A stretch of DNA of 36,398 bases, taken from NCBI RefSeq assembly GCF_009735685.1, contig NZ_WHPN01000285.1, positions 1 through 36,398 of the forward strand, given 5' to 3'. The position numbers and the translations under genes were made by a program. Under the pieces are notes generated by a model. The model was not told the DNA's origin. It searched no databases and saw only the letters and a program-made list of their open reading frames with translations. Shown piece by piece: positions 1-8,595 of this stretch. Position 1 is the first letter of the stretch; every line of letters begins with the position of its first letter. This DNA is from Streptomyces lycii (GTDB lineage Bacteria > Actinomycetota > Actinomycetes > Streptomycetales > Streptomycetaceae).

Positions 1-41
1 GGTTGGAGTTGACTGGTACTAATAGGCCGAGGGCTTGTCCT
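1..41 (+). rRNA. rrl: 23S ribosomal RNA, 3' end (partial)
   Basis: The first bases contain the conserved 3'-terminal segment of 23S rRNA (GGTACTAATAGGCCGAGGG at about 16-34). The gene runs off the left edge, so only the last ~40 nt are present. The 3' end is estimated from the usual actinobacterial end just after the GGGCTTGTCC stretch. It is followed by a ~70 nt spacer and 5S rRNA, the normal 23S-5S order of an rrn operon. Confidence 0.9.
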
Positions 42-112
42 CAGTTGCTCGCGTCCACTGTGTTGGTTCTGAAATAACGAACTGTGTTGTTCCGGTTTGT
101 TTGTTTCATAGT

Positions 113-231
113 GTTTCGGTGGTTATTGCGTTAGGGAAACGCCCGGTTACATTCCGAACCCGGAAGCTAAGCCTTTCAGCGCCGATGGTACTGCAGGGGG
201 GACCCTGTGGGAGAGTAGGACACCGCCGAAC
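113..231 (+). rRNA. rrf: 5S ribosomal RNA
   Basis: The sequence has the full actinobacterial 5S pattern: start GTTTCGGTGG, loop A/B segment GGGAAACGCCCGGTTACATT, the CCGAACCCGGAAGCTAAG core and the 3' strand GGGAGAGTAGGACACCGCCG, which pairs back with the 5' end. Length is about 119 nt. The ends may be off by one to three bases. It lies directly after 23S and before a strong terminator, so it is the last gene of the rrn operon. Confidence 0.96.
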
Positions 232-240
232 AATCTTTGA

Positions 241-278
241 GCCGTGTTCCCCGAGGCCATCGCCTCGGGGAACACGGC
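241..278 (+). terminator. Intrinsic terminator of the rrn operon
   Basis: A perfect 17-bp stem (241-257 pairs with 262-278) with a 4-nt loop is followed by TTTTCTTCGTT. It starts about 10 nt after 5S rRNA. It is the most canonical Rho-independent terminator in the window because it has a real T-run. Confidence 0.95.
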
Positions 279-384
279 TTTTCTTCGTTGCGGGCCCGTA
301 CCGCCGGGCCCTGTGACTCCCTCGTCCGGGCCTGCGGGTAAAGTCGGGGGCATCGTTGGTACGTTCCCCGCAGGAGGCAGCCGG

Positions 385-993
385 GTGGAGCTCCAGGAGA
401 CGCGCGTTCAGACGGACCGCGTCCTCACCATCCCGAACATTCTCAGCATGGCACGCCTGCTGGGCGTGCCGCTCTTCCTCTGGCTGATCCTGCTCCCCGA
501 GTTCGGAGGGCCCAATGCCGATGGCTGGGCCCTTCTCGTGCTGGCGCTGAGCGGAGTCAGTGACTACCTGGACGGCAAGCTGGCCCGGCGGTGGAACCAG
601 ATCAGCAGTCTCGGCAGGCTTCTCGATCCGGCCGCGGACCGGCTGTACATTCTCTCCACCATCATCGGGCTCACCTGGCGGGAAATCCTCCCGTGGTGGC
701 TGACAGCGCTCCTTCTGGCCCGGGACCTGACGCTTCTCGTCATGGTCGGCGTGCTCCGCCGGCACGGCTATCCGCCGCCGCAGGTGAACTTCCTCGGCAA
801 GGCGGCCACATTCAACCTCATGTATGCCTTCCCGCTGCTGCTGTTGAGTGACGGGAACGGATGGCTGTCGTCACTGGCTGCTATTTTCGGATGGGCATTC
901 GCAGGTTGGGGTACAACGCTCTATTGGTGGGCAGGGATCCTCTACGTGGTCCAGGTCCGCCGGCTTGTGAAGGCGGACGCCGCGGCTGGTTGA
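385..993 (+). CDS. CDP-alcohol phosphatidyltransferase family protein (PgsA2-like)
   Basis: A 202-residue integral membrane enzyme expected to transfer a phosphatidyl group from CDP-diacylglycerol to an alcohol acceptor in phospholipid synthesis. The family signature is complete: D60, D63-G64-x2-A67-R68-x8-G77-x3-D81-x3-D85, the metal and CDP-binding residues. Several hydrophobic helices surround it. The GTG at 385 was chosen because AGGAGG lies at 372-377, 7 nt upstream; the open frame reaches further up but into the rrn terminator. The acceptor cannot be told from sequence; glycerol-3-phosphate or inositol phosphate types are possible. Its place ahead of the DUF881/FHA/FtsR block resembles mycobacterial pgsA2 (Rv1822, from memory). 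The next gene starts about 136 nt downstream. Confidence 0.9.
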   Translation: MELQETRVQTDRVLTIPNILSMARLLGVPLFLWLILLPEFGGPNADGWALLVLALSGVSDYLDGKLARRWNQISSLGRLLDPAADRLYILSTIIGLTWREILPWWLTALLLARDLTLLVMVGVLRRHGYPPPQVNFLGKAATFNLMYAFPLLLLSDGNGWLSSLAAIFGWAFAGWGTTLYWWAGILYVVQVRRLVKADAAAG

Positions 994-1129
994 TCCAGAC
1001 CCTGCGCGGCGGTGCCCGGCAGTGGTTCTCCGGAATGTTTCGAGTCGTGAGGCCCGGTGGTCCTCCGGAGGCCCCGGTCGGGCGTCGAGTCCGCATGACC
1101 GTCGTCTCTTCAAGGAGGACGCTTCCGAC

Positions 1130-3625
1130 ATGAAGGCCGTCGTGATGGCCGGAGGCGAAGGCACCCGCCTTCGCCCCATGACCTCGAGTATGCCGAAGCC
1201 GCTCCTGCCGGTGGCCAACCGGCCGATCATGGAGCATGTACTGAGGTTGCTCAAGAGGCACGGGCTCAGCGAGACCGTGGTGACTGTTCAATTCCTCGCC
1301 TCGCTCGTCAAGAATTACTTCGGAGACGGGGAAGAGCTCGGCATGGAGCTCACCTACGCCAACGAGGAGAAGCCACTCGGTACGGCGGGAAGTGTCAAGA
1401 ACGCCGAGGAAGCGCTCAAGGACGACGCGTTCCTGGTCATTTCCGGTGACGCGCTCACGGACTTCGACCTGACGGAGCTCATCAATTTCCACAAGGAAAA
1501 GGGCGCGCTCGTCACCGTCTGCCTGACACGGGTGCCGAACCCGCTGGAATTCGGCATCACGATTGTCGACGACGAAGGGAAGGTTGAACGCTTCCTGGAG
1601 AAGCCGACGTGGGGCCAGGTCTTCTCCGACACCGTCAACACCGGTATCTACGTCATGGAGCCCGAGGTCTTCGACTACGTCGAGGCGGACGTGTCGGTGG
1701 ACTGGTCGGGGGACGTCTTCCCGCAGCTGATGAAGGAAGGCAAGCCGATCTACGGCTATGTCGCCGAGGGCTACTGGGAGGACGTCGGCACCCACGAGAG
1801 CTACGTCAAGGCTCAGGCGGACGTCCTCGAAGGCAAGGTGGACGTCGACCTCGACGGGTTCGAGATCTCCCCGGGAGTCTGGGTGGCGGAAGGGGCGGAG
1901 GTGCACCCCGACGCCGTACTCCGCGGGCCCGTCTACATCGGTGACTACGCGAAGGTGGAGGCCGGCGCCGAGCTGCGCGAGCACACGGTCGTCGGGTCCA
2001 ATGTCGTCGTCAAGTCCGGATCGTTCCTGCACAAGGCCGTCGTTCACGACAACGTGTACATCGGGCAGCAGAGCAATCTGCGCGGCTGCGTCATCGGCAA
2101 GAACACCGACATCATGCGTGCGGCCCGGATCGAGGACGGCGCGGTCATCGGTGACGAATGCCTCGTGGGCGAAGAATCGATTGTCCAGGGCAACGTCCGG
2201 GTGTACCCGTTCAAGACGATCGAGGCGGGCGCGTTCGTCAACACCTCGGTGATCTGGGAGTCCCGTGGGCAGGCTCATCTCTTCGGCGCCCGCGGGGTCA
2301 GCGGCATCCTGAACGTCGAGATCACCCCGGAGCTGGCCGTACGCCTGGCGGGCGCGTACGCGACCACGCTCAAGAAGGGGTCGACGGTCACGACCGCGCG
2401 CGACCACTCCCGTGGCGCCCGTGCCCTGAAGCGCGCCATGATCTCGGCTCTCCAGACCAGCGCCATCGACGTACGGGACCTGGAGAACGTCCCGCTGCCG
2501 GTCGCCCGGCAGCAGACGGCGCGCGGCAGTGCCGGCGGCATCATGATCCGCACGTCGCTCGGCGTGCCGGACTCCGTCGACATCATGTTCTTCGACGAAC
2601 GCGGCGCCGACCTCTCCCAGGCCGGGCAGCGCAAACTGGACCGGGTCTACGCCCGCCAGGAGTACCGGAGGGCCTTCCCGGGCGAGATCGGTGATCTGCG
2701 CTTCCCGTCCAGCGTGTTCGACTCCTACACCGGATCGCTCCTCCGCGCCGTCGACACCACGGGTGTCGCCGAGGCCGGACTCAAGGTGGTCGTCGACGCG
2801 TCGAACGGAAGCGCCGGTCTGGTGCTCCCGAGCCTGCTCGGCCGGCTGGGGGTCGACGCCCTCACCATCAATCCGGGGCTCGACGAGTCGCGTCCCACGG
2901 AGTCGGCCGACACCCGCCGCTCCGGGCTGGTGCGGCTCGGCGAGATCGTGGCTTCCGCCCGCGCCGCCTTCGGTGTGCGCTTCGACCCCGTCGGTGAGCG
3001 GCTGTCGCTCGTCGACGAGCGCGGCCGGATCGTGGAGGACGACCGGGCACTGCTGGTGATGCTCGACCTGGTGGCGGCCGAACGGCGCAGCGGCCGGGTC
3101 GCGCTGCCGGTCACCACGACCCGTATCGCCGAGCAGGTCGCGGCGTATCACGGGACCCAGGTGGAGTGGACGACGACCTCGCCCGACGACCTGACGCGGG
3201 TCGGCCGCGCCGACTCCACGATCTTCGGTGGCGACGGCCGGGGCGGGTTCATCGTGCCGGAGTTCAGCAGCGTCTTCGACGGGGCGGCGGCCTTCGTACG
3301 GCTGATCGCCCTCGTCGCCCGGACGCAGCTGACGCTGAGCCAGATCGACGCCCGGATCCCGCGGGCCCATGTCAAGCGGCGGGACCTCGCCACGCCGTGG
3401 GCGGTCAAGGGTCTCGTGATGCGTCATGTGGTGGAGGCCGCCGGCGACCGCTCCGTCGACACCACCGACGGCGTACGGGTCGTGGAGGCCGACGGCCGCT
3501 GGGTGCTGGTCCTGCCGGACCCGGCCGAGGCGGTCACGCATCTGTGGGCGGAGGGCCCGGACGAGGCATCGGCGGAGGCGCTGCTCGACGAGTGGGCCGC
3601 CGTGGTGGACAGCGCCGGACACTGA
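1130..3625 (+). CDS. Sugar nucleotidyltransferase (mannose-1-phosphate guanylyltransferase-like) fused to a degenerate phosphomannomutase-like domain
   Basis: An 831-residue cytosolic protein. Residues 1-235 are a nucleotidyltransferase with the N-terminal motif [10 protein letters not shown] (about 7-16). Residues ~240-378 are left-handed beta-helix hexapeptide repeats. Residues ~380-831 resemble phosphohexomutases. The first module should make GDP-mannose or another NDP-sugar. The mutase part looks catalytically dead: TASHNP is replaced by TSLGVP (475-480), the DGDGDR metal loop by DPVGER (619-624) and GEQSGH by GGDGRGGF (700-707). The ATG at 1130 has AAGGAGGA at 1112-1119. Full length and an intact frame argue against a pseudogene. 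A perfect hairpin terminator follows. The exact sugar and nucleotide are inferred from family similarity only. Confidence 0.85.
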   Translation: MKAVVMAGGEGTRLRPMTSSMPKPLLPVANRPIMEHVLRLLKRHGLSETVVTVQFLASLVKNYFGDGEELGMELTYANEEKPLGTAGSVKNAEEALKDDAFLVISGDALTDFDLTELINFHKEKGALVTVCLTRVPNPLEFGITIVDDEGKVERFLEKPTWGQVFSDTVNTGIYVMEPEVFDYVEADVSVDWSGDVFPQLMKEGKPIYGYVAEGYWEDVGTHESYVKAQADVLEGKVDVDLDGFEISPGVWVAEGAEVHPDAVLRGPVYIGDYAKVEAGAELREHTVVGSNVVVKSGSFLHKAVVHDNVYIGQQSNLRGCVIGKNTDIMRAARIEDGAVIGDECLVGEESIVQGNVRVYPFKTIEAGAFVNTSVIWESRGQAHLFGARGVSGILNVEITPELAVRLAGAYATTLKKGSTVTTARDHSRGARALKRAMISALQTSAIDVRDLENVPLPVARQQTARGSAGGIMIRTSLGVPDSVDIMFFDERGADLSQAGQRKLDRVYARQEYRRAFPGEIGDLRFPSSVFDSYTGSLLRAVDTTGVAEAGLKVVVDASNGSAGLVLPSLLGRLGVDALTINPGLDESRPTESADTRRSGLVRLGEIVASARAAFGVRFDPVGERLSLVDERGRIVEDDRALLVMLDLVAAERRSGRVALPVTTTRIAEQVAAYHGTQVEWTTTSPDDLTRVGRADSTIFGGDGRGGFIVPEFSSVFDGAAAFVRLIALVARTQLTLSQIDARIPRAHVKRRDLATPWAVKGLVMRHVVEAAGDRSVDTTDGVRVVEADGRWVLVLPDPAEAVTHLWAEGPDEASAEALLDEWAAVVDSAGH

Positions 3626-3648
3626 TCCGGCAGCACAGGACGGCAGTA

Positions 3649-3682
3649 CCGGGCCGCGCCGGAAGTCTCCGGCGCGGCCCGG
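3649..3682 (+). terminator. Hairpin terminator after the nucleotidyltransferase gene
   Basis: A perfect 15-bp GC-rich stem (3649-3663 with 3668-3682) and a 4-nt loop AGTC lie 24 nt after the stop codon. There is no T-tract, which is common for Streptomyces terminators. Confidence 0.8.
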
Positions 3683-3742
3683 CGCGTCGGAGCGCGGCAC
3701 ACCGGTGGGGGCATTGGGTGCCGGAGGCTCCGACGTGCGACG

Positions 3743-4672
3743 ATGTGCGGCATGTCGCAGCAGCCACCCGATCGGAGCACACACGCGCCTCGTTCACGCC
3801 CGGACGCGTCCATGTCGCTGCTGACCCATGCGATGGAGCACAGCCTCGACGACGGTTACGCCGAGGCGGCCGAGCGGCACGCCGCTGAGGGGACCCGCGG
3901 GCTGCCGAAGACCCTGCGGGCGAAACTCGGCCTCGCGGCCGGACTGGTCCTCGCGGCCGCGGTGGTCACCGTCGGCGCGGCGCAGGCACAGGTCGAGGCA
4001 CCGGTGCTCGCGAAGGAACGCGAAGAGCTGATCGACCGTATCGAGGCCGAGACGGAGACGGCGGACGCGCTGGAGGAGGACGTCGACGGCCTGCGCGAGG
4101 AGGTCGGTGAACGCCAGCGGGAGGCACTGGAGAAGCACGGCGGTGACCGGAGCGGGCTCACCCTTCTTCTGGCCGGCGCCACCGAGGTCACCGGGCCCGG
4201 GGTGAAGCTCGTCGTCGACGACGCCGAGCAGACGGACGCGGGCGGCGGCGGGCCGCGGGACAGCGGGGACTTCTCCGACACCGGCCGGGTCCGGGACCGG
4301 GACATGCAGCGTGTCGTCAACGGCCTCTGGCAGTCGGGCGCGGAGGCGATCGCCGTCAACGGGCAGCGGCTGACCGCCGTGTCCGCGATCCGCGCGGCGG
4401 GCGAGGCCATACTGGTCGACAACAAGCCGCTGGTGCCGCCGTACACGGTGCTCGCGGTGGGGGACGGACAGCGGATCAGCAGCACCTTCCGGAGCAGCGC
4501 GGACGGGCAGTATCTGCAGGTGCTCCAGGACAACTACGGTGTCCGGGCGAACATCTCCGTGCAGGAGGAGCTGACCCTGCCCGCGGCTCCGAGCCTGATC
4601 GTACGCAACGCAGAGCCGAAGGGCGGCGGCTCGGATCAGCAGGCCGCCGAAACAGGGAAAGGCACATCGTGA
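3743..4672 (+). CDS. DUF881 family membrane-anchored protein (first of two)
   Basis: A 309-residue protein. A cytosolic N-terminus of about 55 residues is followed by one hydrophobic segment (~60-82), an extracytoplasmic acidic coiled-coil rich in E, D and R (~92-132) and a DUF881 domain reaching the C-terminus. DUF881 proteins have no known enzymatic activity. In Bacillus the YlxW/YlxX members sit with sbp next to ftsA-ftsZ, which hints at a link to division or the envelope. The start is uncertain: ATG 3743 and ATG 3752 are both possible and neither has a clear Shine-Dalgarno; 3752 could be leaderless after GACGAT. The stop overlaps the start of the next gene by 4 nt (GTGA), showing translational coupling. 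Confidence 0.85.
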   Translation: MCGMSQQPPDRSTHAPRSRPDASMSLLTHAMEHSLDDGYAEAAERHAAEGTRGLPKTLRAKLGLAAGLVLAAAVVTVGAAQAQVEAPVLAKEREELIDRIEAETETADALEEDVDGLREEVGERQREALEKHGGDRSGLTLLLAGATEVTGPGVKLVVDDAEQTDAGGGGPRDSGDFSDTGRVRDRDMQRVVNGLWQSGAEAIAVNGQRLTAVSAIRAAGEAILVDNKPLVPPYTVLAVGDGQRISSTFRSSADGQYLQVLQDNYGVRANISVQEELTLPAAPSLIVRNAEPKGGGSDQQAAETGKGTS

Positions 4673-5001
4673 TCGCCGTACTGGGCCTCGTCGTGGGAGT
4701 CGTGGTGGGACTGCTTGTCCGGCCCGAGGTACCGGCGGTGGTGGAACCGTACTTGCCCATCGCCGTCGTGGCAGCGCTCGACGCGGTGTTCGGGGGCCTG
4801 CGGGCCATGCTGGACGGGATCTTCGACGACAAGGTCTTCGTCGTCTCGTTCCTGTCGAACGTCGTGGTGGCCGCGCTGATCGTCTTCCTCGGGGACAAGC
4901 TCGGTGTGGGCGCCCAACTGTCCACCGGTGTGGTCGTCGTGCTCGGCATCCGGATCTTCTCCAACGCCGCGGCCATCCGCCGGCACGTGTTCCGGGCGTG
5001 A
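4669..5001 (+). CDS. sbp: Small basic protein, DUF1290 (Sbp family)
   Basis: A 110-residue membrane protein with about three hydrophobic helices (1-20, 27-48, 60-100) and a basic C-terminal end (RRHVFRA). The length and the pattern LVVGVVVGLLV...PYLPIAVVAALDAVFGGLRA match the DUF1290/Sbp family of Gram-positive bacteria. Function is unknown. It is sandwiched between two DUF881 genes with 4-nt GTGA overlaps on both sides, so the three proteins are probably made in coupled amounts and may form one membrane complex; that last step is inference. Confidence 0.9.
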   Translation: MIAVLGLVVGVVVGLLVRPEVPAVVEPYLPIAVVAALDAVFGGLRAMLDGIFDDKVFVVSFLSNVVVAALIVFLGDKLGVGAQLSTGVVVVLGIRIFSNAAAIRRHVFRA

Positions 5002-6113
5002 GGCCGATGAGCAGCGACGAGCAGCCGGAGAAGGAGCAGCGGGAGCAGCGGCGCCCGGAGGACGGGCGGCGCCCCGGGACGGAGCGGCCCGGTGGCGCGG
5101 CGGCGGCCCCCGCGGGCGGGAACTCTCCCGCCGGTGGCCCGGTGCGGCGGCCGGAGGGCGGGGACCGCGGACGCACGGGCGGTGAGGAACGGCGGTCCGC
5201 GCCGCCGGAGCCCCCGAAGACCGGTGGTGCCCAGGAGCAGGCGCGGCGGCCGCTGCCGGCCGAGGAGCCGGCCGGGGACACGGAGCAGTGGGTCCGCGAG
5301 CCCGGGCCCGCCCCGGCCGCCGAGGCACCGAGGCCCGGGCCGGCCGCGGACGGCTCCGCACCGGGCGGCCCCGGGGGCGGGGCGGGCGACGGCCTGACGG
5401 GACGGCAGCGGCTGCTGGCCGGCGTGTGGCCGCCGCGCTTCAGCCGCGCGCAACTCATCGTCGCGCTGCTGCTGTTCGTGCTGGGCCTGGGGCTGGCCAT
5501 CCAGGTGCGTTCCACCAGCGACAACAGCGCGCTGCGCGGCGCGCGGCACGAGGACCTCGTACGGATCCTGGACGAGGTCGACGACCGCACGCAGCGCCTG
5601 GAGGACGAGAAGCAGGCGCTGGAGGAGCAGCGTTCCGAACTCGAAAGCAGCTCCGACCAGGCCGAGGAGGCCCGCCGGCAGACGGCGCAGAAGGAGCAGC
5701 AGCTCGGTGTGCTGGCCGGCACGGTCGCCGCCGAGGGCCCGGGCATCAGCGTGGACGTCAGCGCCCCGAAGGGGGCCGTGGAGGCGGACATGCTGCTCGA
5801 CGCCGTCCAGGAGCTGCGTGCCGCGGGGGCAGAGGCGATTCAGATCAACGACATCCGCATCGTGGCCGGGTCGTACTTCGAGCAGAGCGGCTCCGGGGTG
5901 CGGATCGACGGCAAGGCGGTGCAACAGCCGTACGAGATCAGGGCGATCGGGGATCCGCAGGATCTGGAGCCCGCGCTCAACATCCCGGGCGGTGTGGTGC
6001 AGACACTGGAGAAGGAGCAGGCCACGGTGGCGATCACCCGTGAGGACGCGGTCGTCGTGGACGCCTTGCGGCCGGCGGAGCGGCCTGACTACGCTCGGTC
6101 GTCATCGCAGTGA
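4998..6113 (+). CDS. DUF881 family membrane-anchored protein (second), with long disordered N-terminus
   Basis: A 371-residue protein. Residues 1-148 are a low-complexity cytosolic tail rich in P, G, R, E and A. One transmembrane helix follows (~150-170, QLIVALLLFVLGLGLAI), then a coiled coil (~185-235) and a DUF881 domain to the end. It starts with GTG at 4998, overlapping the sbp stop codon. Compared with the first DUF881 protein, the soluble tail is much longer and could be a docking region. It ends 190 nt before the FHA gene. No catalytic motif is visible. Confidence 0.87.
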   Translation: MRPMSSDEQPEKEQREQRRPEDGRRPGTERPGGAAAAPAGGNSPAGGPVRRPEGGDRGRTGGEERRSAPPEPPKTGGAQEQARRPLPAEEPAGDTEQWVREPGPAPAAEAPRPGPAADGSAPGGPGGGAGDGLTGRQRLLAGVWPPRFSRAQLIVALLLFVLGLGLAIQVRSTSDNSALRGARHEDLVRILDEVDDRTQRLEDEKQALEEQRSELESSSDQAEEARRQTAQKEQQLGVLAGTVAAEGPGISVDVSAPKGAVEADMLLDAVQELRAAGAEAIQINDIRIVAGSYFEQSGSGVRIDGKAVQQPYEIRAIGDPQDLEPALNIPGGVVQTLEKEQATVAITREDAVVVDALRPAERPDYARSSSQ

Positions 6114-6190
6114 GGCGGGCACGCATGGAAGGTGTCCCGGAAGGGCATGCGGTTGCGGGGGGTCGGCGCACCGTGACGGCGGCGCGTGAT

Positions 6191-6218
6191 GGAAACTGTC
6201 TGATGGTCATGGACGTTG
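6191..6218 (+). promoter_or_regulatory. Possible ECF-sigma-type promoter upstream of the FHA gene
   Basis: GGAAAC (6191-6196) is separated by 17 nt from CGTTG (6214-6218). This resembles the GGAAC-N16/17-CGTT pattern of envelope-stress ECF sigma factors. It lies in the 190-nt gap before the FHA gene and would give a leader of about 80 nt. The match is imperfect and was found by eye. Confidence 0.25.
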
Positions 6219-6303
6219 TCATCATGTCCAGGTCGGCACAGAAGTGCATCGAGGGTTCATCCTGCCCCACGGGCGGGTCTGTTTCGGTCAAGGGGAATCG
6301 CCC

Positions 6304-7134
6304 GTGAAGTTGTTTGGGAAGTTGTTCGGCAAGAGCGCCCGCGAGGACAGCGGCGGCGCCCGTCACCGTGCGGGACGCGACGCGGGCGGCGGCGCGGAGG
6401 CGGAAGGACGCCCGCTGTTCCGTGACGAGGTCGGCGGCGGCGACATTTCCGGTGGCCACGGCGCGTCCTCTGTTGACCCTGGCGCGTCCGGCCGCATAGG
6501 TTTCGGGGAACCATCAACCTCAAGTGCGGGTGGAGGGTTTGCCTCCGACCCGCACGCGTCCCAGGCCCCCTCGGGGCAGCCGCAGCAGGAGGCACAGTCC
6601 ATGTCGGCCTTGCCCGTTTGTTCCAGGTGCGGACACCGCAATCCCGAGGCGAGCCGGTTCTGCTCCAACTGTGGAGCCCCGCTGCGCCCGGCGCCGTCCG
6701 AGCGCCCCTCGGAGACGACCTCGACGATCTCGATCTCGGGCCTGGAGGCGTACGACGCGGAGGCCACCGGCCAGACCGCGCCGCCGCTGTCGCCCGAGGC
6801 GCAGGCCGCCGTGGACGCGCTGCCGATGGGATCGGCGCTCCTGGTCGTCCGGCGCGGCCCGAACTCGGGCAGCCGCTTCCTGCTGGACGGGGAGCTGACC
6901 ACGGCGGGCCGCCATCCGCAGAGCGACATCTTCCTGGACGACGTCACCGTCTCGCGCCGGCACGTGGAGTTCCGCCGCGGGCCGGACGGCACCTTCACGG
7001 TCGCCGACGTGGGCAGTCTGAACGGCACCTACGTCAACCGGGAGCGGATCGACTCGGTGGTGCTGGCGCAGGGCGACGAGGTGCAGATCGGCAAGTACCG
7101 GCTGGTGTTCTACGCGAGCCAGCGGGGCATCTGA
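6304..7134 (+). CDS. FHA-domain protein of the GarA/OdhI type with N-terminal zinc ribbon
   Basis: A 276-residue cytosolic phosphopeptide-binding protein. Residues 1-99 are low complexity after a basic start (MKLFGKLFGK). C106-x2-C109 and C120-x2-C123 form a zinc ribbon. An ETTS motif (E137-S140) precedes the C-terminal FHA domain (~198-265, with GRHPQSDI, SRRHVEF and SLNGTYVN). In GarA/OdhI the threonines of ETTS are phosphorylated by PknB/PknG kinases and the tail then binds its own FHA domain, ending control of 2-oxoglutarate dehydrogenase and glutamate dehydrogenase; that role is inferred here. GTG 6304 has AGGGGA at 6291-6296. ATG 6601 has a stronger AGGAGG at 6587-6592 and would give a 177-residue form beginning just before the zinc ribbon. 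Confidence 0.9.
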   Translation: MKLFGKLFGKSAREDSGGARHRAGRDAGGGAEAEGRPLFRDEVGGGDISGGHGASSVDPGASGRIGFGEPSTSSAGGGFASDPHASQAPSGQPQQEAQSMSALPVCSRCGHRNPEASRFCSNCGAPLRPAPSERPSETTSTISISGLEAYDAEATGQTAPPLSPEAQAAVDALPMGSALLVVRRGPNSGSRFLLDGELTTAGRHPQSDIFLDDVTVSRRHVEFRRGPDGTFTVADVGSLNGTYVNRERIDSVVLAQGDEVQIGKYRLVFYASQRGI

Positions 7135-7152
7135 CCCGCCACAGGAAGGCCC

Positions 7153-7896
7153 ATGGGCATGACACCGTCAGGCGGCGCCGGTTCCGGCGCCGCCTCCGCG
7201 GACGGCCCGCTCGTCAGCATCGGGGCGGTCCTCGGGCAGCTGCGTGAGGAGTTTCCCGAGGTCACCATCTCCAAGATCCGCTTCCTGGAGGCGGAGGGGC
7301 TCGTCGAGCCGCGGCGCACCGCGTCGGGCTACCGGAAGTTCAGCCCGCACGACATCGAGCGGCTCGGCCGGATCCTGCGCATGCAGCGGGACCACTACCT
7401 GCCGCTCAAGGTCATCCGGGAGCACCTCGACGCGCTGGAACGCGGCGAGCAGGTGCGCCTGCCGGCCCCCGGGCGGCACCGGGAACTGCTGGACGGGGTG
7501 CCCGAGCCCCCGGAGGACGTACCGGCGGCCGCCCGGGTGGGCCGTGAGGAACTGCTGGCCGCGGCCGGTGCCCGGCCGGAGGACCTGGCGGAATGGGAGT
7601 CGTACGGGCTGATCGGCCCGGACGGCGACGGCGGCTACGACAGCGAGGCCGTCACCGTGGCCAAGCTGATCGGCGAGGTGGCCCGGTTCGGCCTGGAACC
7701 GCGCCATCTGCGGGTCATGAAGGCCGCCGCCGACCGCGAGGCCGGACTGGTCGAACAGGTCGTGGCACCGCTGCGGCGGCACCGGAACCCGCAGACCCGC
7801 GCCCATGCGGAGGCGACCGCCCGGGAGCTGGCCACGCTGTCCGTACGTCTGCACGCGGCCCTCGTGCAGGCCTCCCTCCGGACGCGGCCGGAGTGA
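7153..7896 (+). CDS. ftsR: MerR-family transcriptional regulator FtsR
   Basis: A 247-residue DNA-binding protein. After a short Gly/Ala-rich lead it has a winged-helix MerR domain (~18-95), including ISKIRFLEAEGLVEPRRT and GYRKFSPHDIERL. The C-terminal half is helical and lacks the cysteines of metal-sensing MerR proteins. Length, sequence pattern and position directly after an FHA gene and before a bifunctional nuclease match Rv1828 of Mycobacterium and FtsR of Corynebacterium, which controls ftsZ expression. The 18-nt gap after the FHA gene suggests co-transcription. Its target genes in this organism are not visible here. Confidence 0.85.
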   Translation: MGMTPSGGAGSGAASADGPLVSIGAVLGQLREEFPEVTISKIRFLEAEGLVEPRRTASGYRKFSPHDIERLGRILRMQRDHYLPLKVIREHLDALERGEQVRLPAPGRHRELLDGVPEPPEDVPAAARVGREELLAAAGARPEDLAEWESYGLIGPDGDGGYDSEAVTVAKLIGEVARFGLEPRHLRVMKAAADREAGLVEQVVAPLRRHRNPQTRAHAEATARELATLSVRLHAALVQASLRTRPE

Positions 7897-7937
7897 CCGG
7901 AGAAGTGCCCGACTACCCAAAACCGCCGGGCACGTCC

Positions 7938-7943
7938 TAGGGT
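7938..7943 (+). promoter_or_regulatory. -10 element for a leaderless bifunctional nuclease mRNA
   Basis: TAGGGT ends 6 nt before the GTG start at 7950, so transcription should begin at or next to the start codon. There is no Shine-Dalgarno. A 7-bp inverted repeat GTGCCCG/CGGGCAC (7905-7911 and 7927-7933) spans the place of the -35 region and could be an operator or a weak terminator of ftsR. Confidence 0.55.
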
Positions 7944-7949
7944 TGCTGT

Positions 7950-8426
7950 GTGAATGAGCTCGACGTCGTGGGTGTCCGGGTGGAAATGCCCTCCAACCAG
8001 CCGATCGTGCTCCTGCGTGAAGTGGGAGGCGACCGGTATCTCCCCATCTGGATCGGACCGGGGGAGGCCACCGCCATCGCTTTCGCCCAGCAGGGCATGG
8101 CCCCGGCCCGGCCGCTGACGCACGACCTCTTCAAGGACGTGCTCGAAGCGGTCGGCCAGGAGCTGACGCAGGTGCGCATCACCGATCTCCAGGACGGAGT
8201 GTTCTACGCCGAGCTGGTCTTCGCGAGCGGGGTCGAGGTCAGTGCCCGTCCCTCCGACGCCATAGCGCTGGCGCTGCGCACCGGTACGCCGATCTTCGGC
8301 AGTGACGGGGTGCTCGACGACGCGGGGATCGCGATTCCGGACGAGCAGGAGGACGAGGTCGAGAAGTTCCGCGAGTTCCTCGACCAGATCTCGCCCGAGG
8401 ACTTCGGGACGAACAACAGCCAGTGA
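7950..8426 (+). CDS. Bifunctional nuclease family protein (Bfn/DUF151)
   Basis: A 158-residue protein. The Bfn domain covers about residues 1-130, with the conserved LPIWIGPGEATAIAF segment (~31-45) and the VSARPSDAIALALRTGTPIF segment (~94-113). The C-terminal 30 residues are acidic. Family members have been reported to cut both DNA and RNA, though the physiological role in actinobacteria is unclear; the Mycobacterium orthologue sits in the same place (Rv1829). The GTG at 7950 was chosen because TAGGGT lies 6 nt upstream and no ribosome site is present, so the mRNA is probably leaderless. Confidence 0.9.
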   Translation: MNELDVVGVRVEMPSNQPIVLLREVGGDRYLPIWIGPGEATAIAFAQQGMAPARPLTHDLFKDVLEAVGQELTQVRITDLQDGVFYAELVFASGVEVSARPSDAIALALRTGTPIFGSDGVLDDAGIAIPDEQEDEVEKFREFLDQISPEDFGTNNSQ

Positions 8427-8536
8427 GCCGGCTGCCGTCACCTGCCGGGCGCCATTCGGCTAGCCGTTCCCCGGAAGGGGTCACGGAAAACCACTCTCAG
8501 GGTGATTATCACTCGGCGTGGCGAGCGCGGCGATCG

Positions 8537-8565
8537 TTGACGCACCCCGGGTGACTGCCTACCGT
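8537..8565 (+). promoter_or_regulatory. Housekeeping-type promoter of the second MerR gene
   Basis: TTGACG (8537-8542), a 17-nt spacer and TACCGT (8560-8565). Transcription would start near 8572, about 24 nt before the GTG start. An odd palindrome GTGAT-T-ATCAC (8502-8512) lies 24 nt upstream of the -35 element and could be a regulator site. Confidence 0.7.
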
Positions 8566-8595
8566 CGACATGGCAGGTCAAGGACGGAGGTCGGC

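Noticed and set aside
1130..3625. Frameshift or pseudogene explanation for the degenerate mutase motifs
   Set aside because: The frame is open over 831 codons with good codon bias to the end, and the altered motifs keep the surrounding fold pattern, so point divergence is more likely than decay.
881..3784. Very long open frame on the - strand opposite the nucleotidyltransferase gene
   Set aside because: It is the mirror of a strongly supported + strand gene. High GC at third positions removes stop codons on the opposite strand; the translated protein is rich in R, H, D and V and has no recognisable domain.
5000..5400. Foreign insertion in the second DUF881 gene because of its low-complexity start
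   Set aside because: Base composition and codon bias match the rest of the gene; a disordered Pro/Gly/Arg tail before the membrane helix is plausible by itself.
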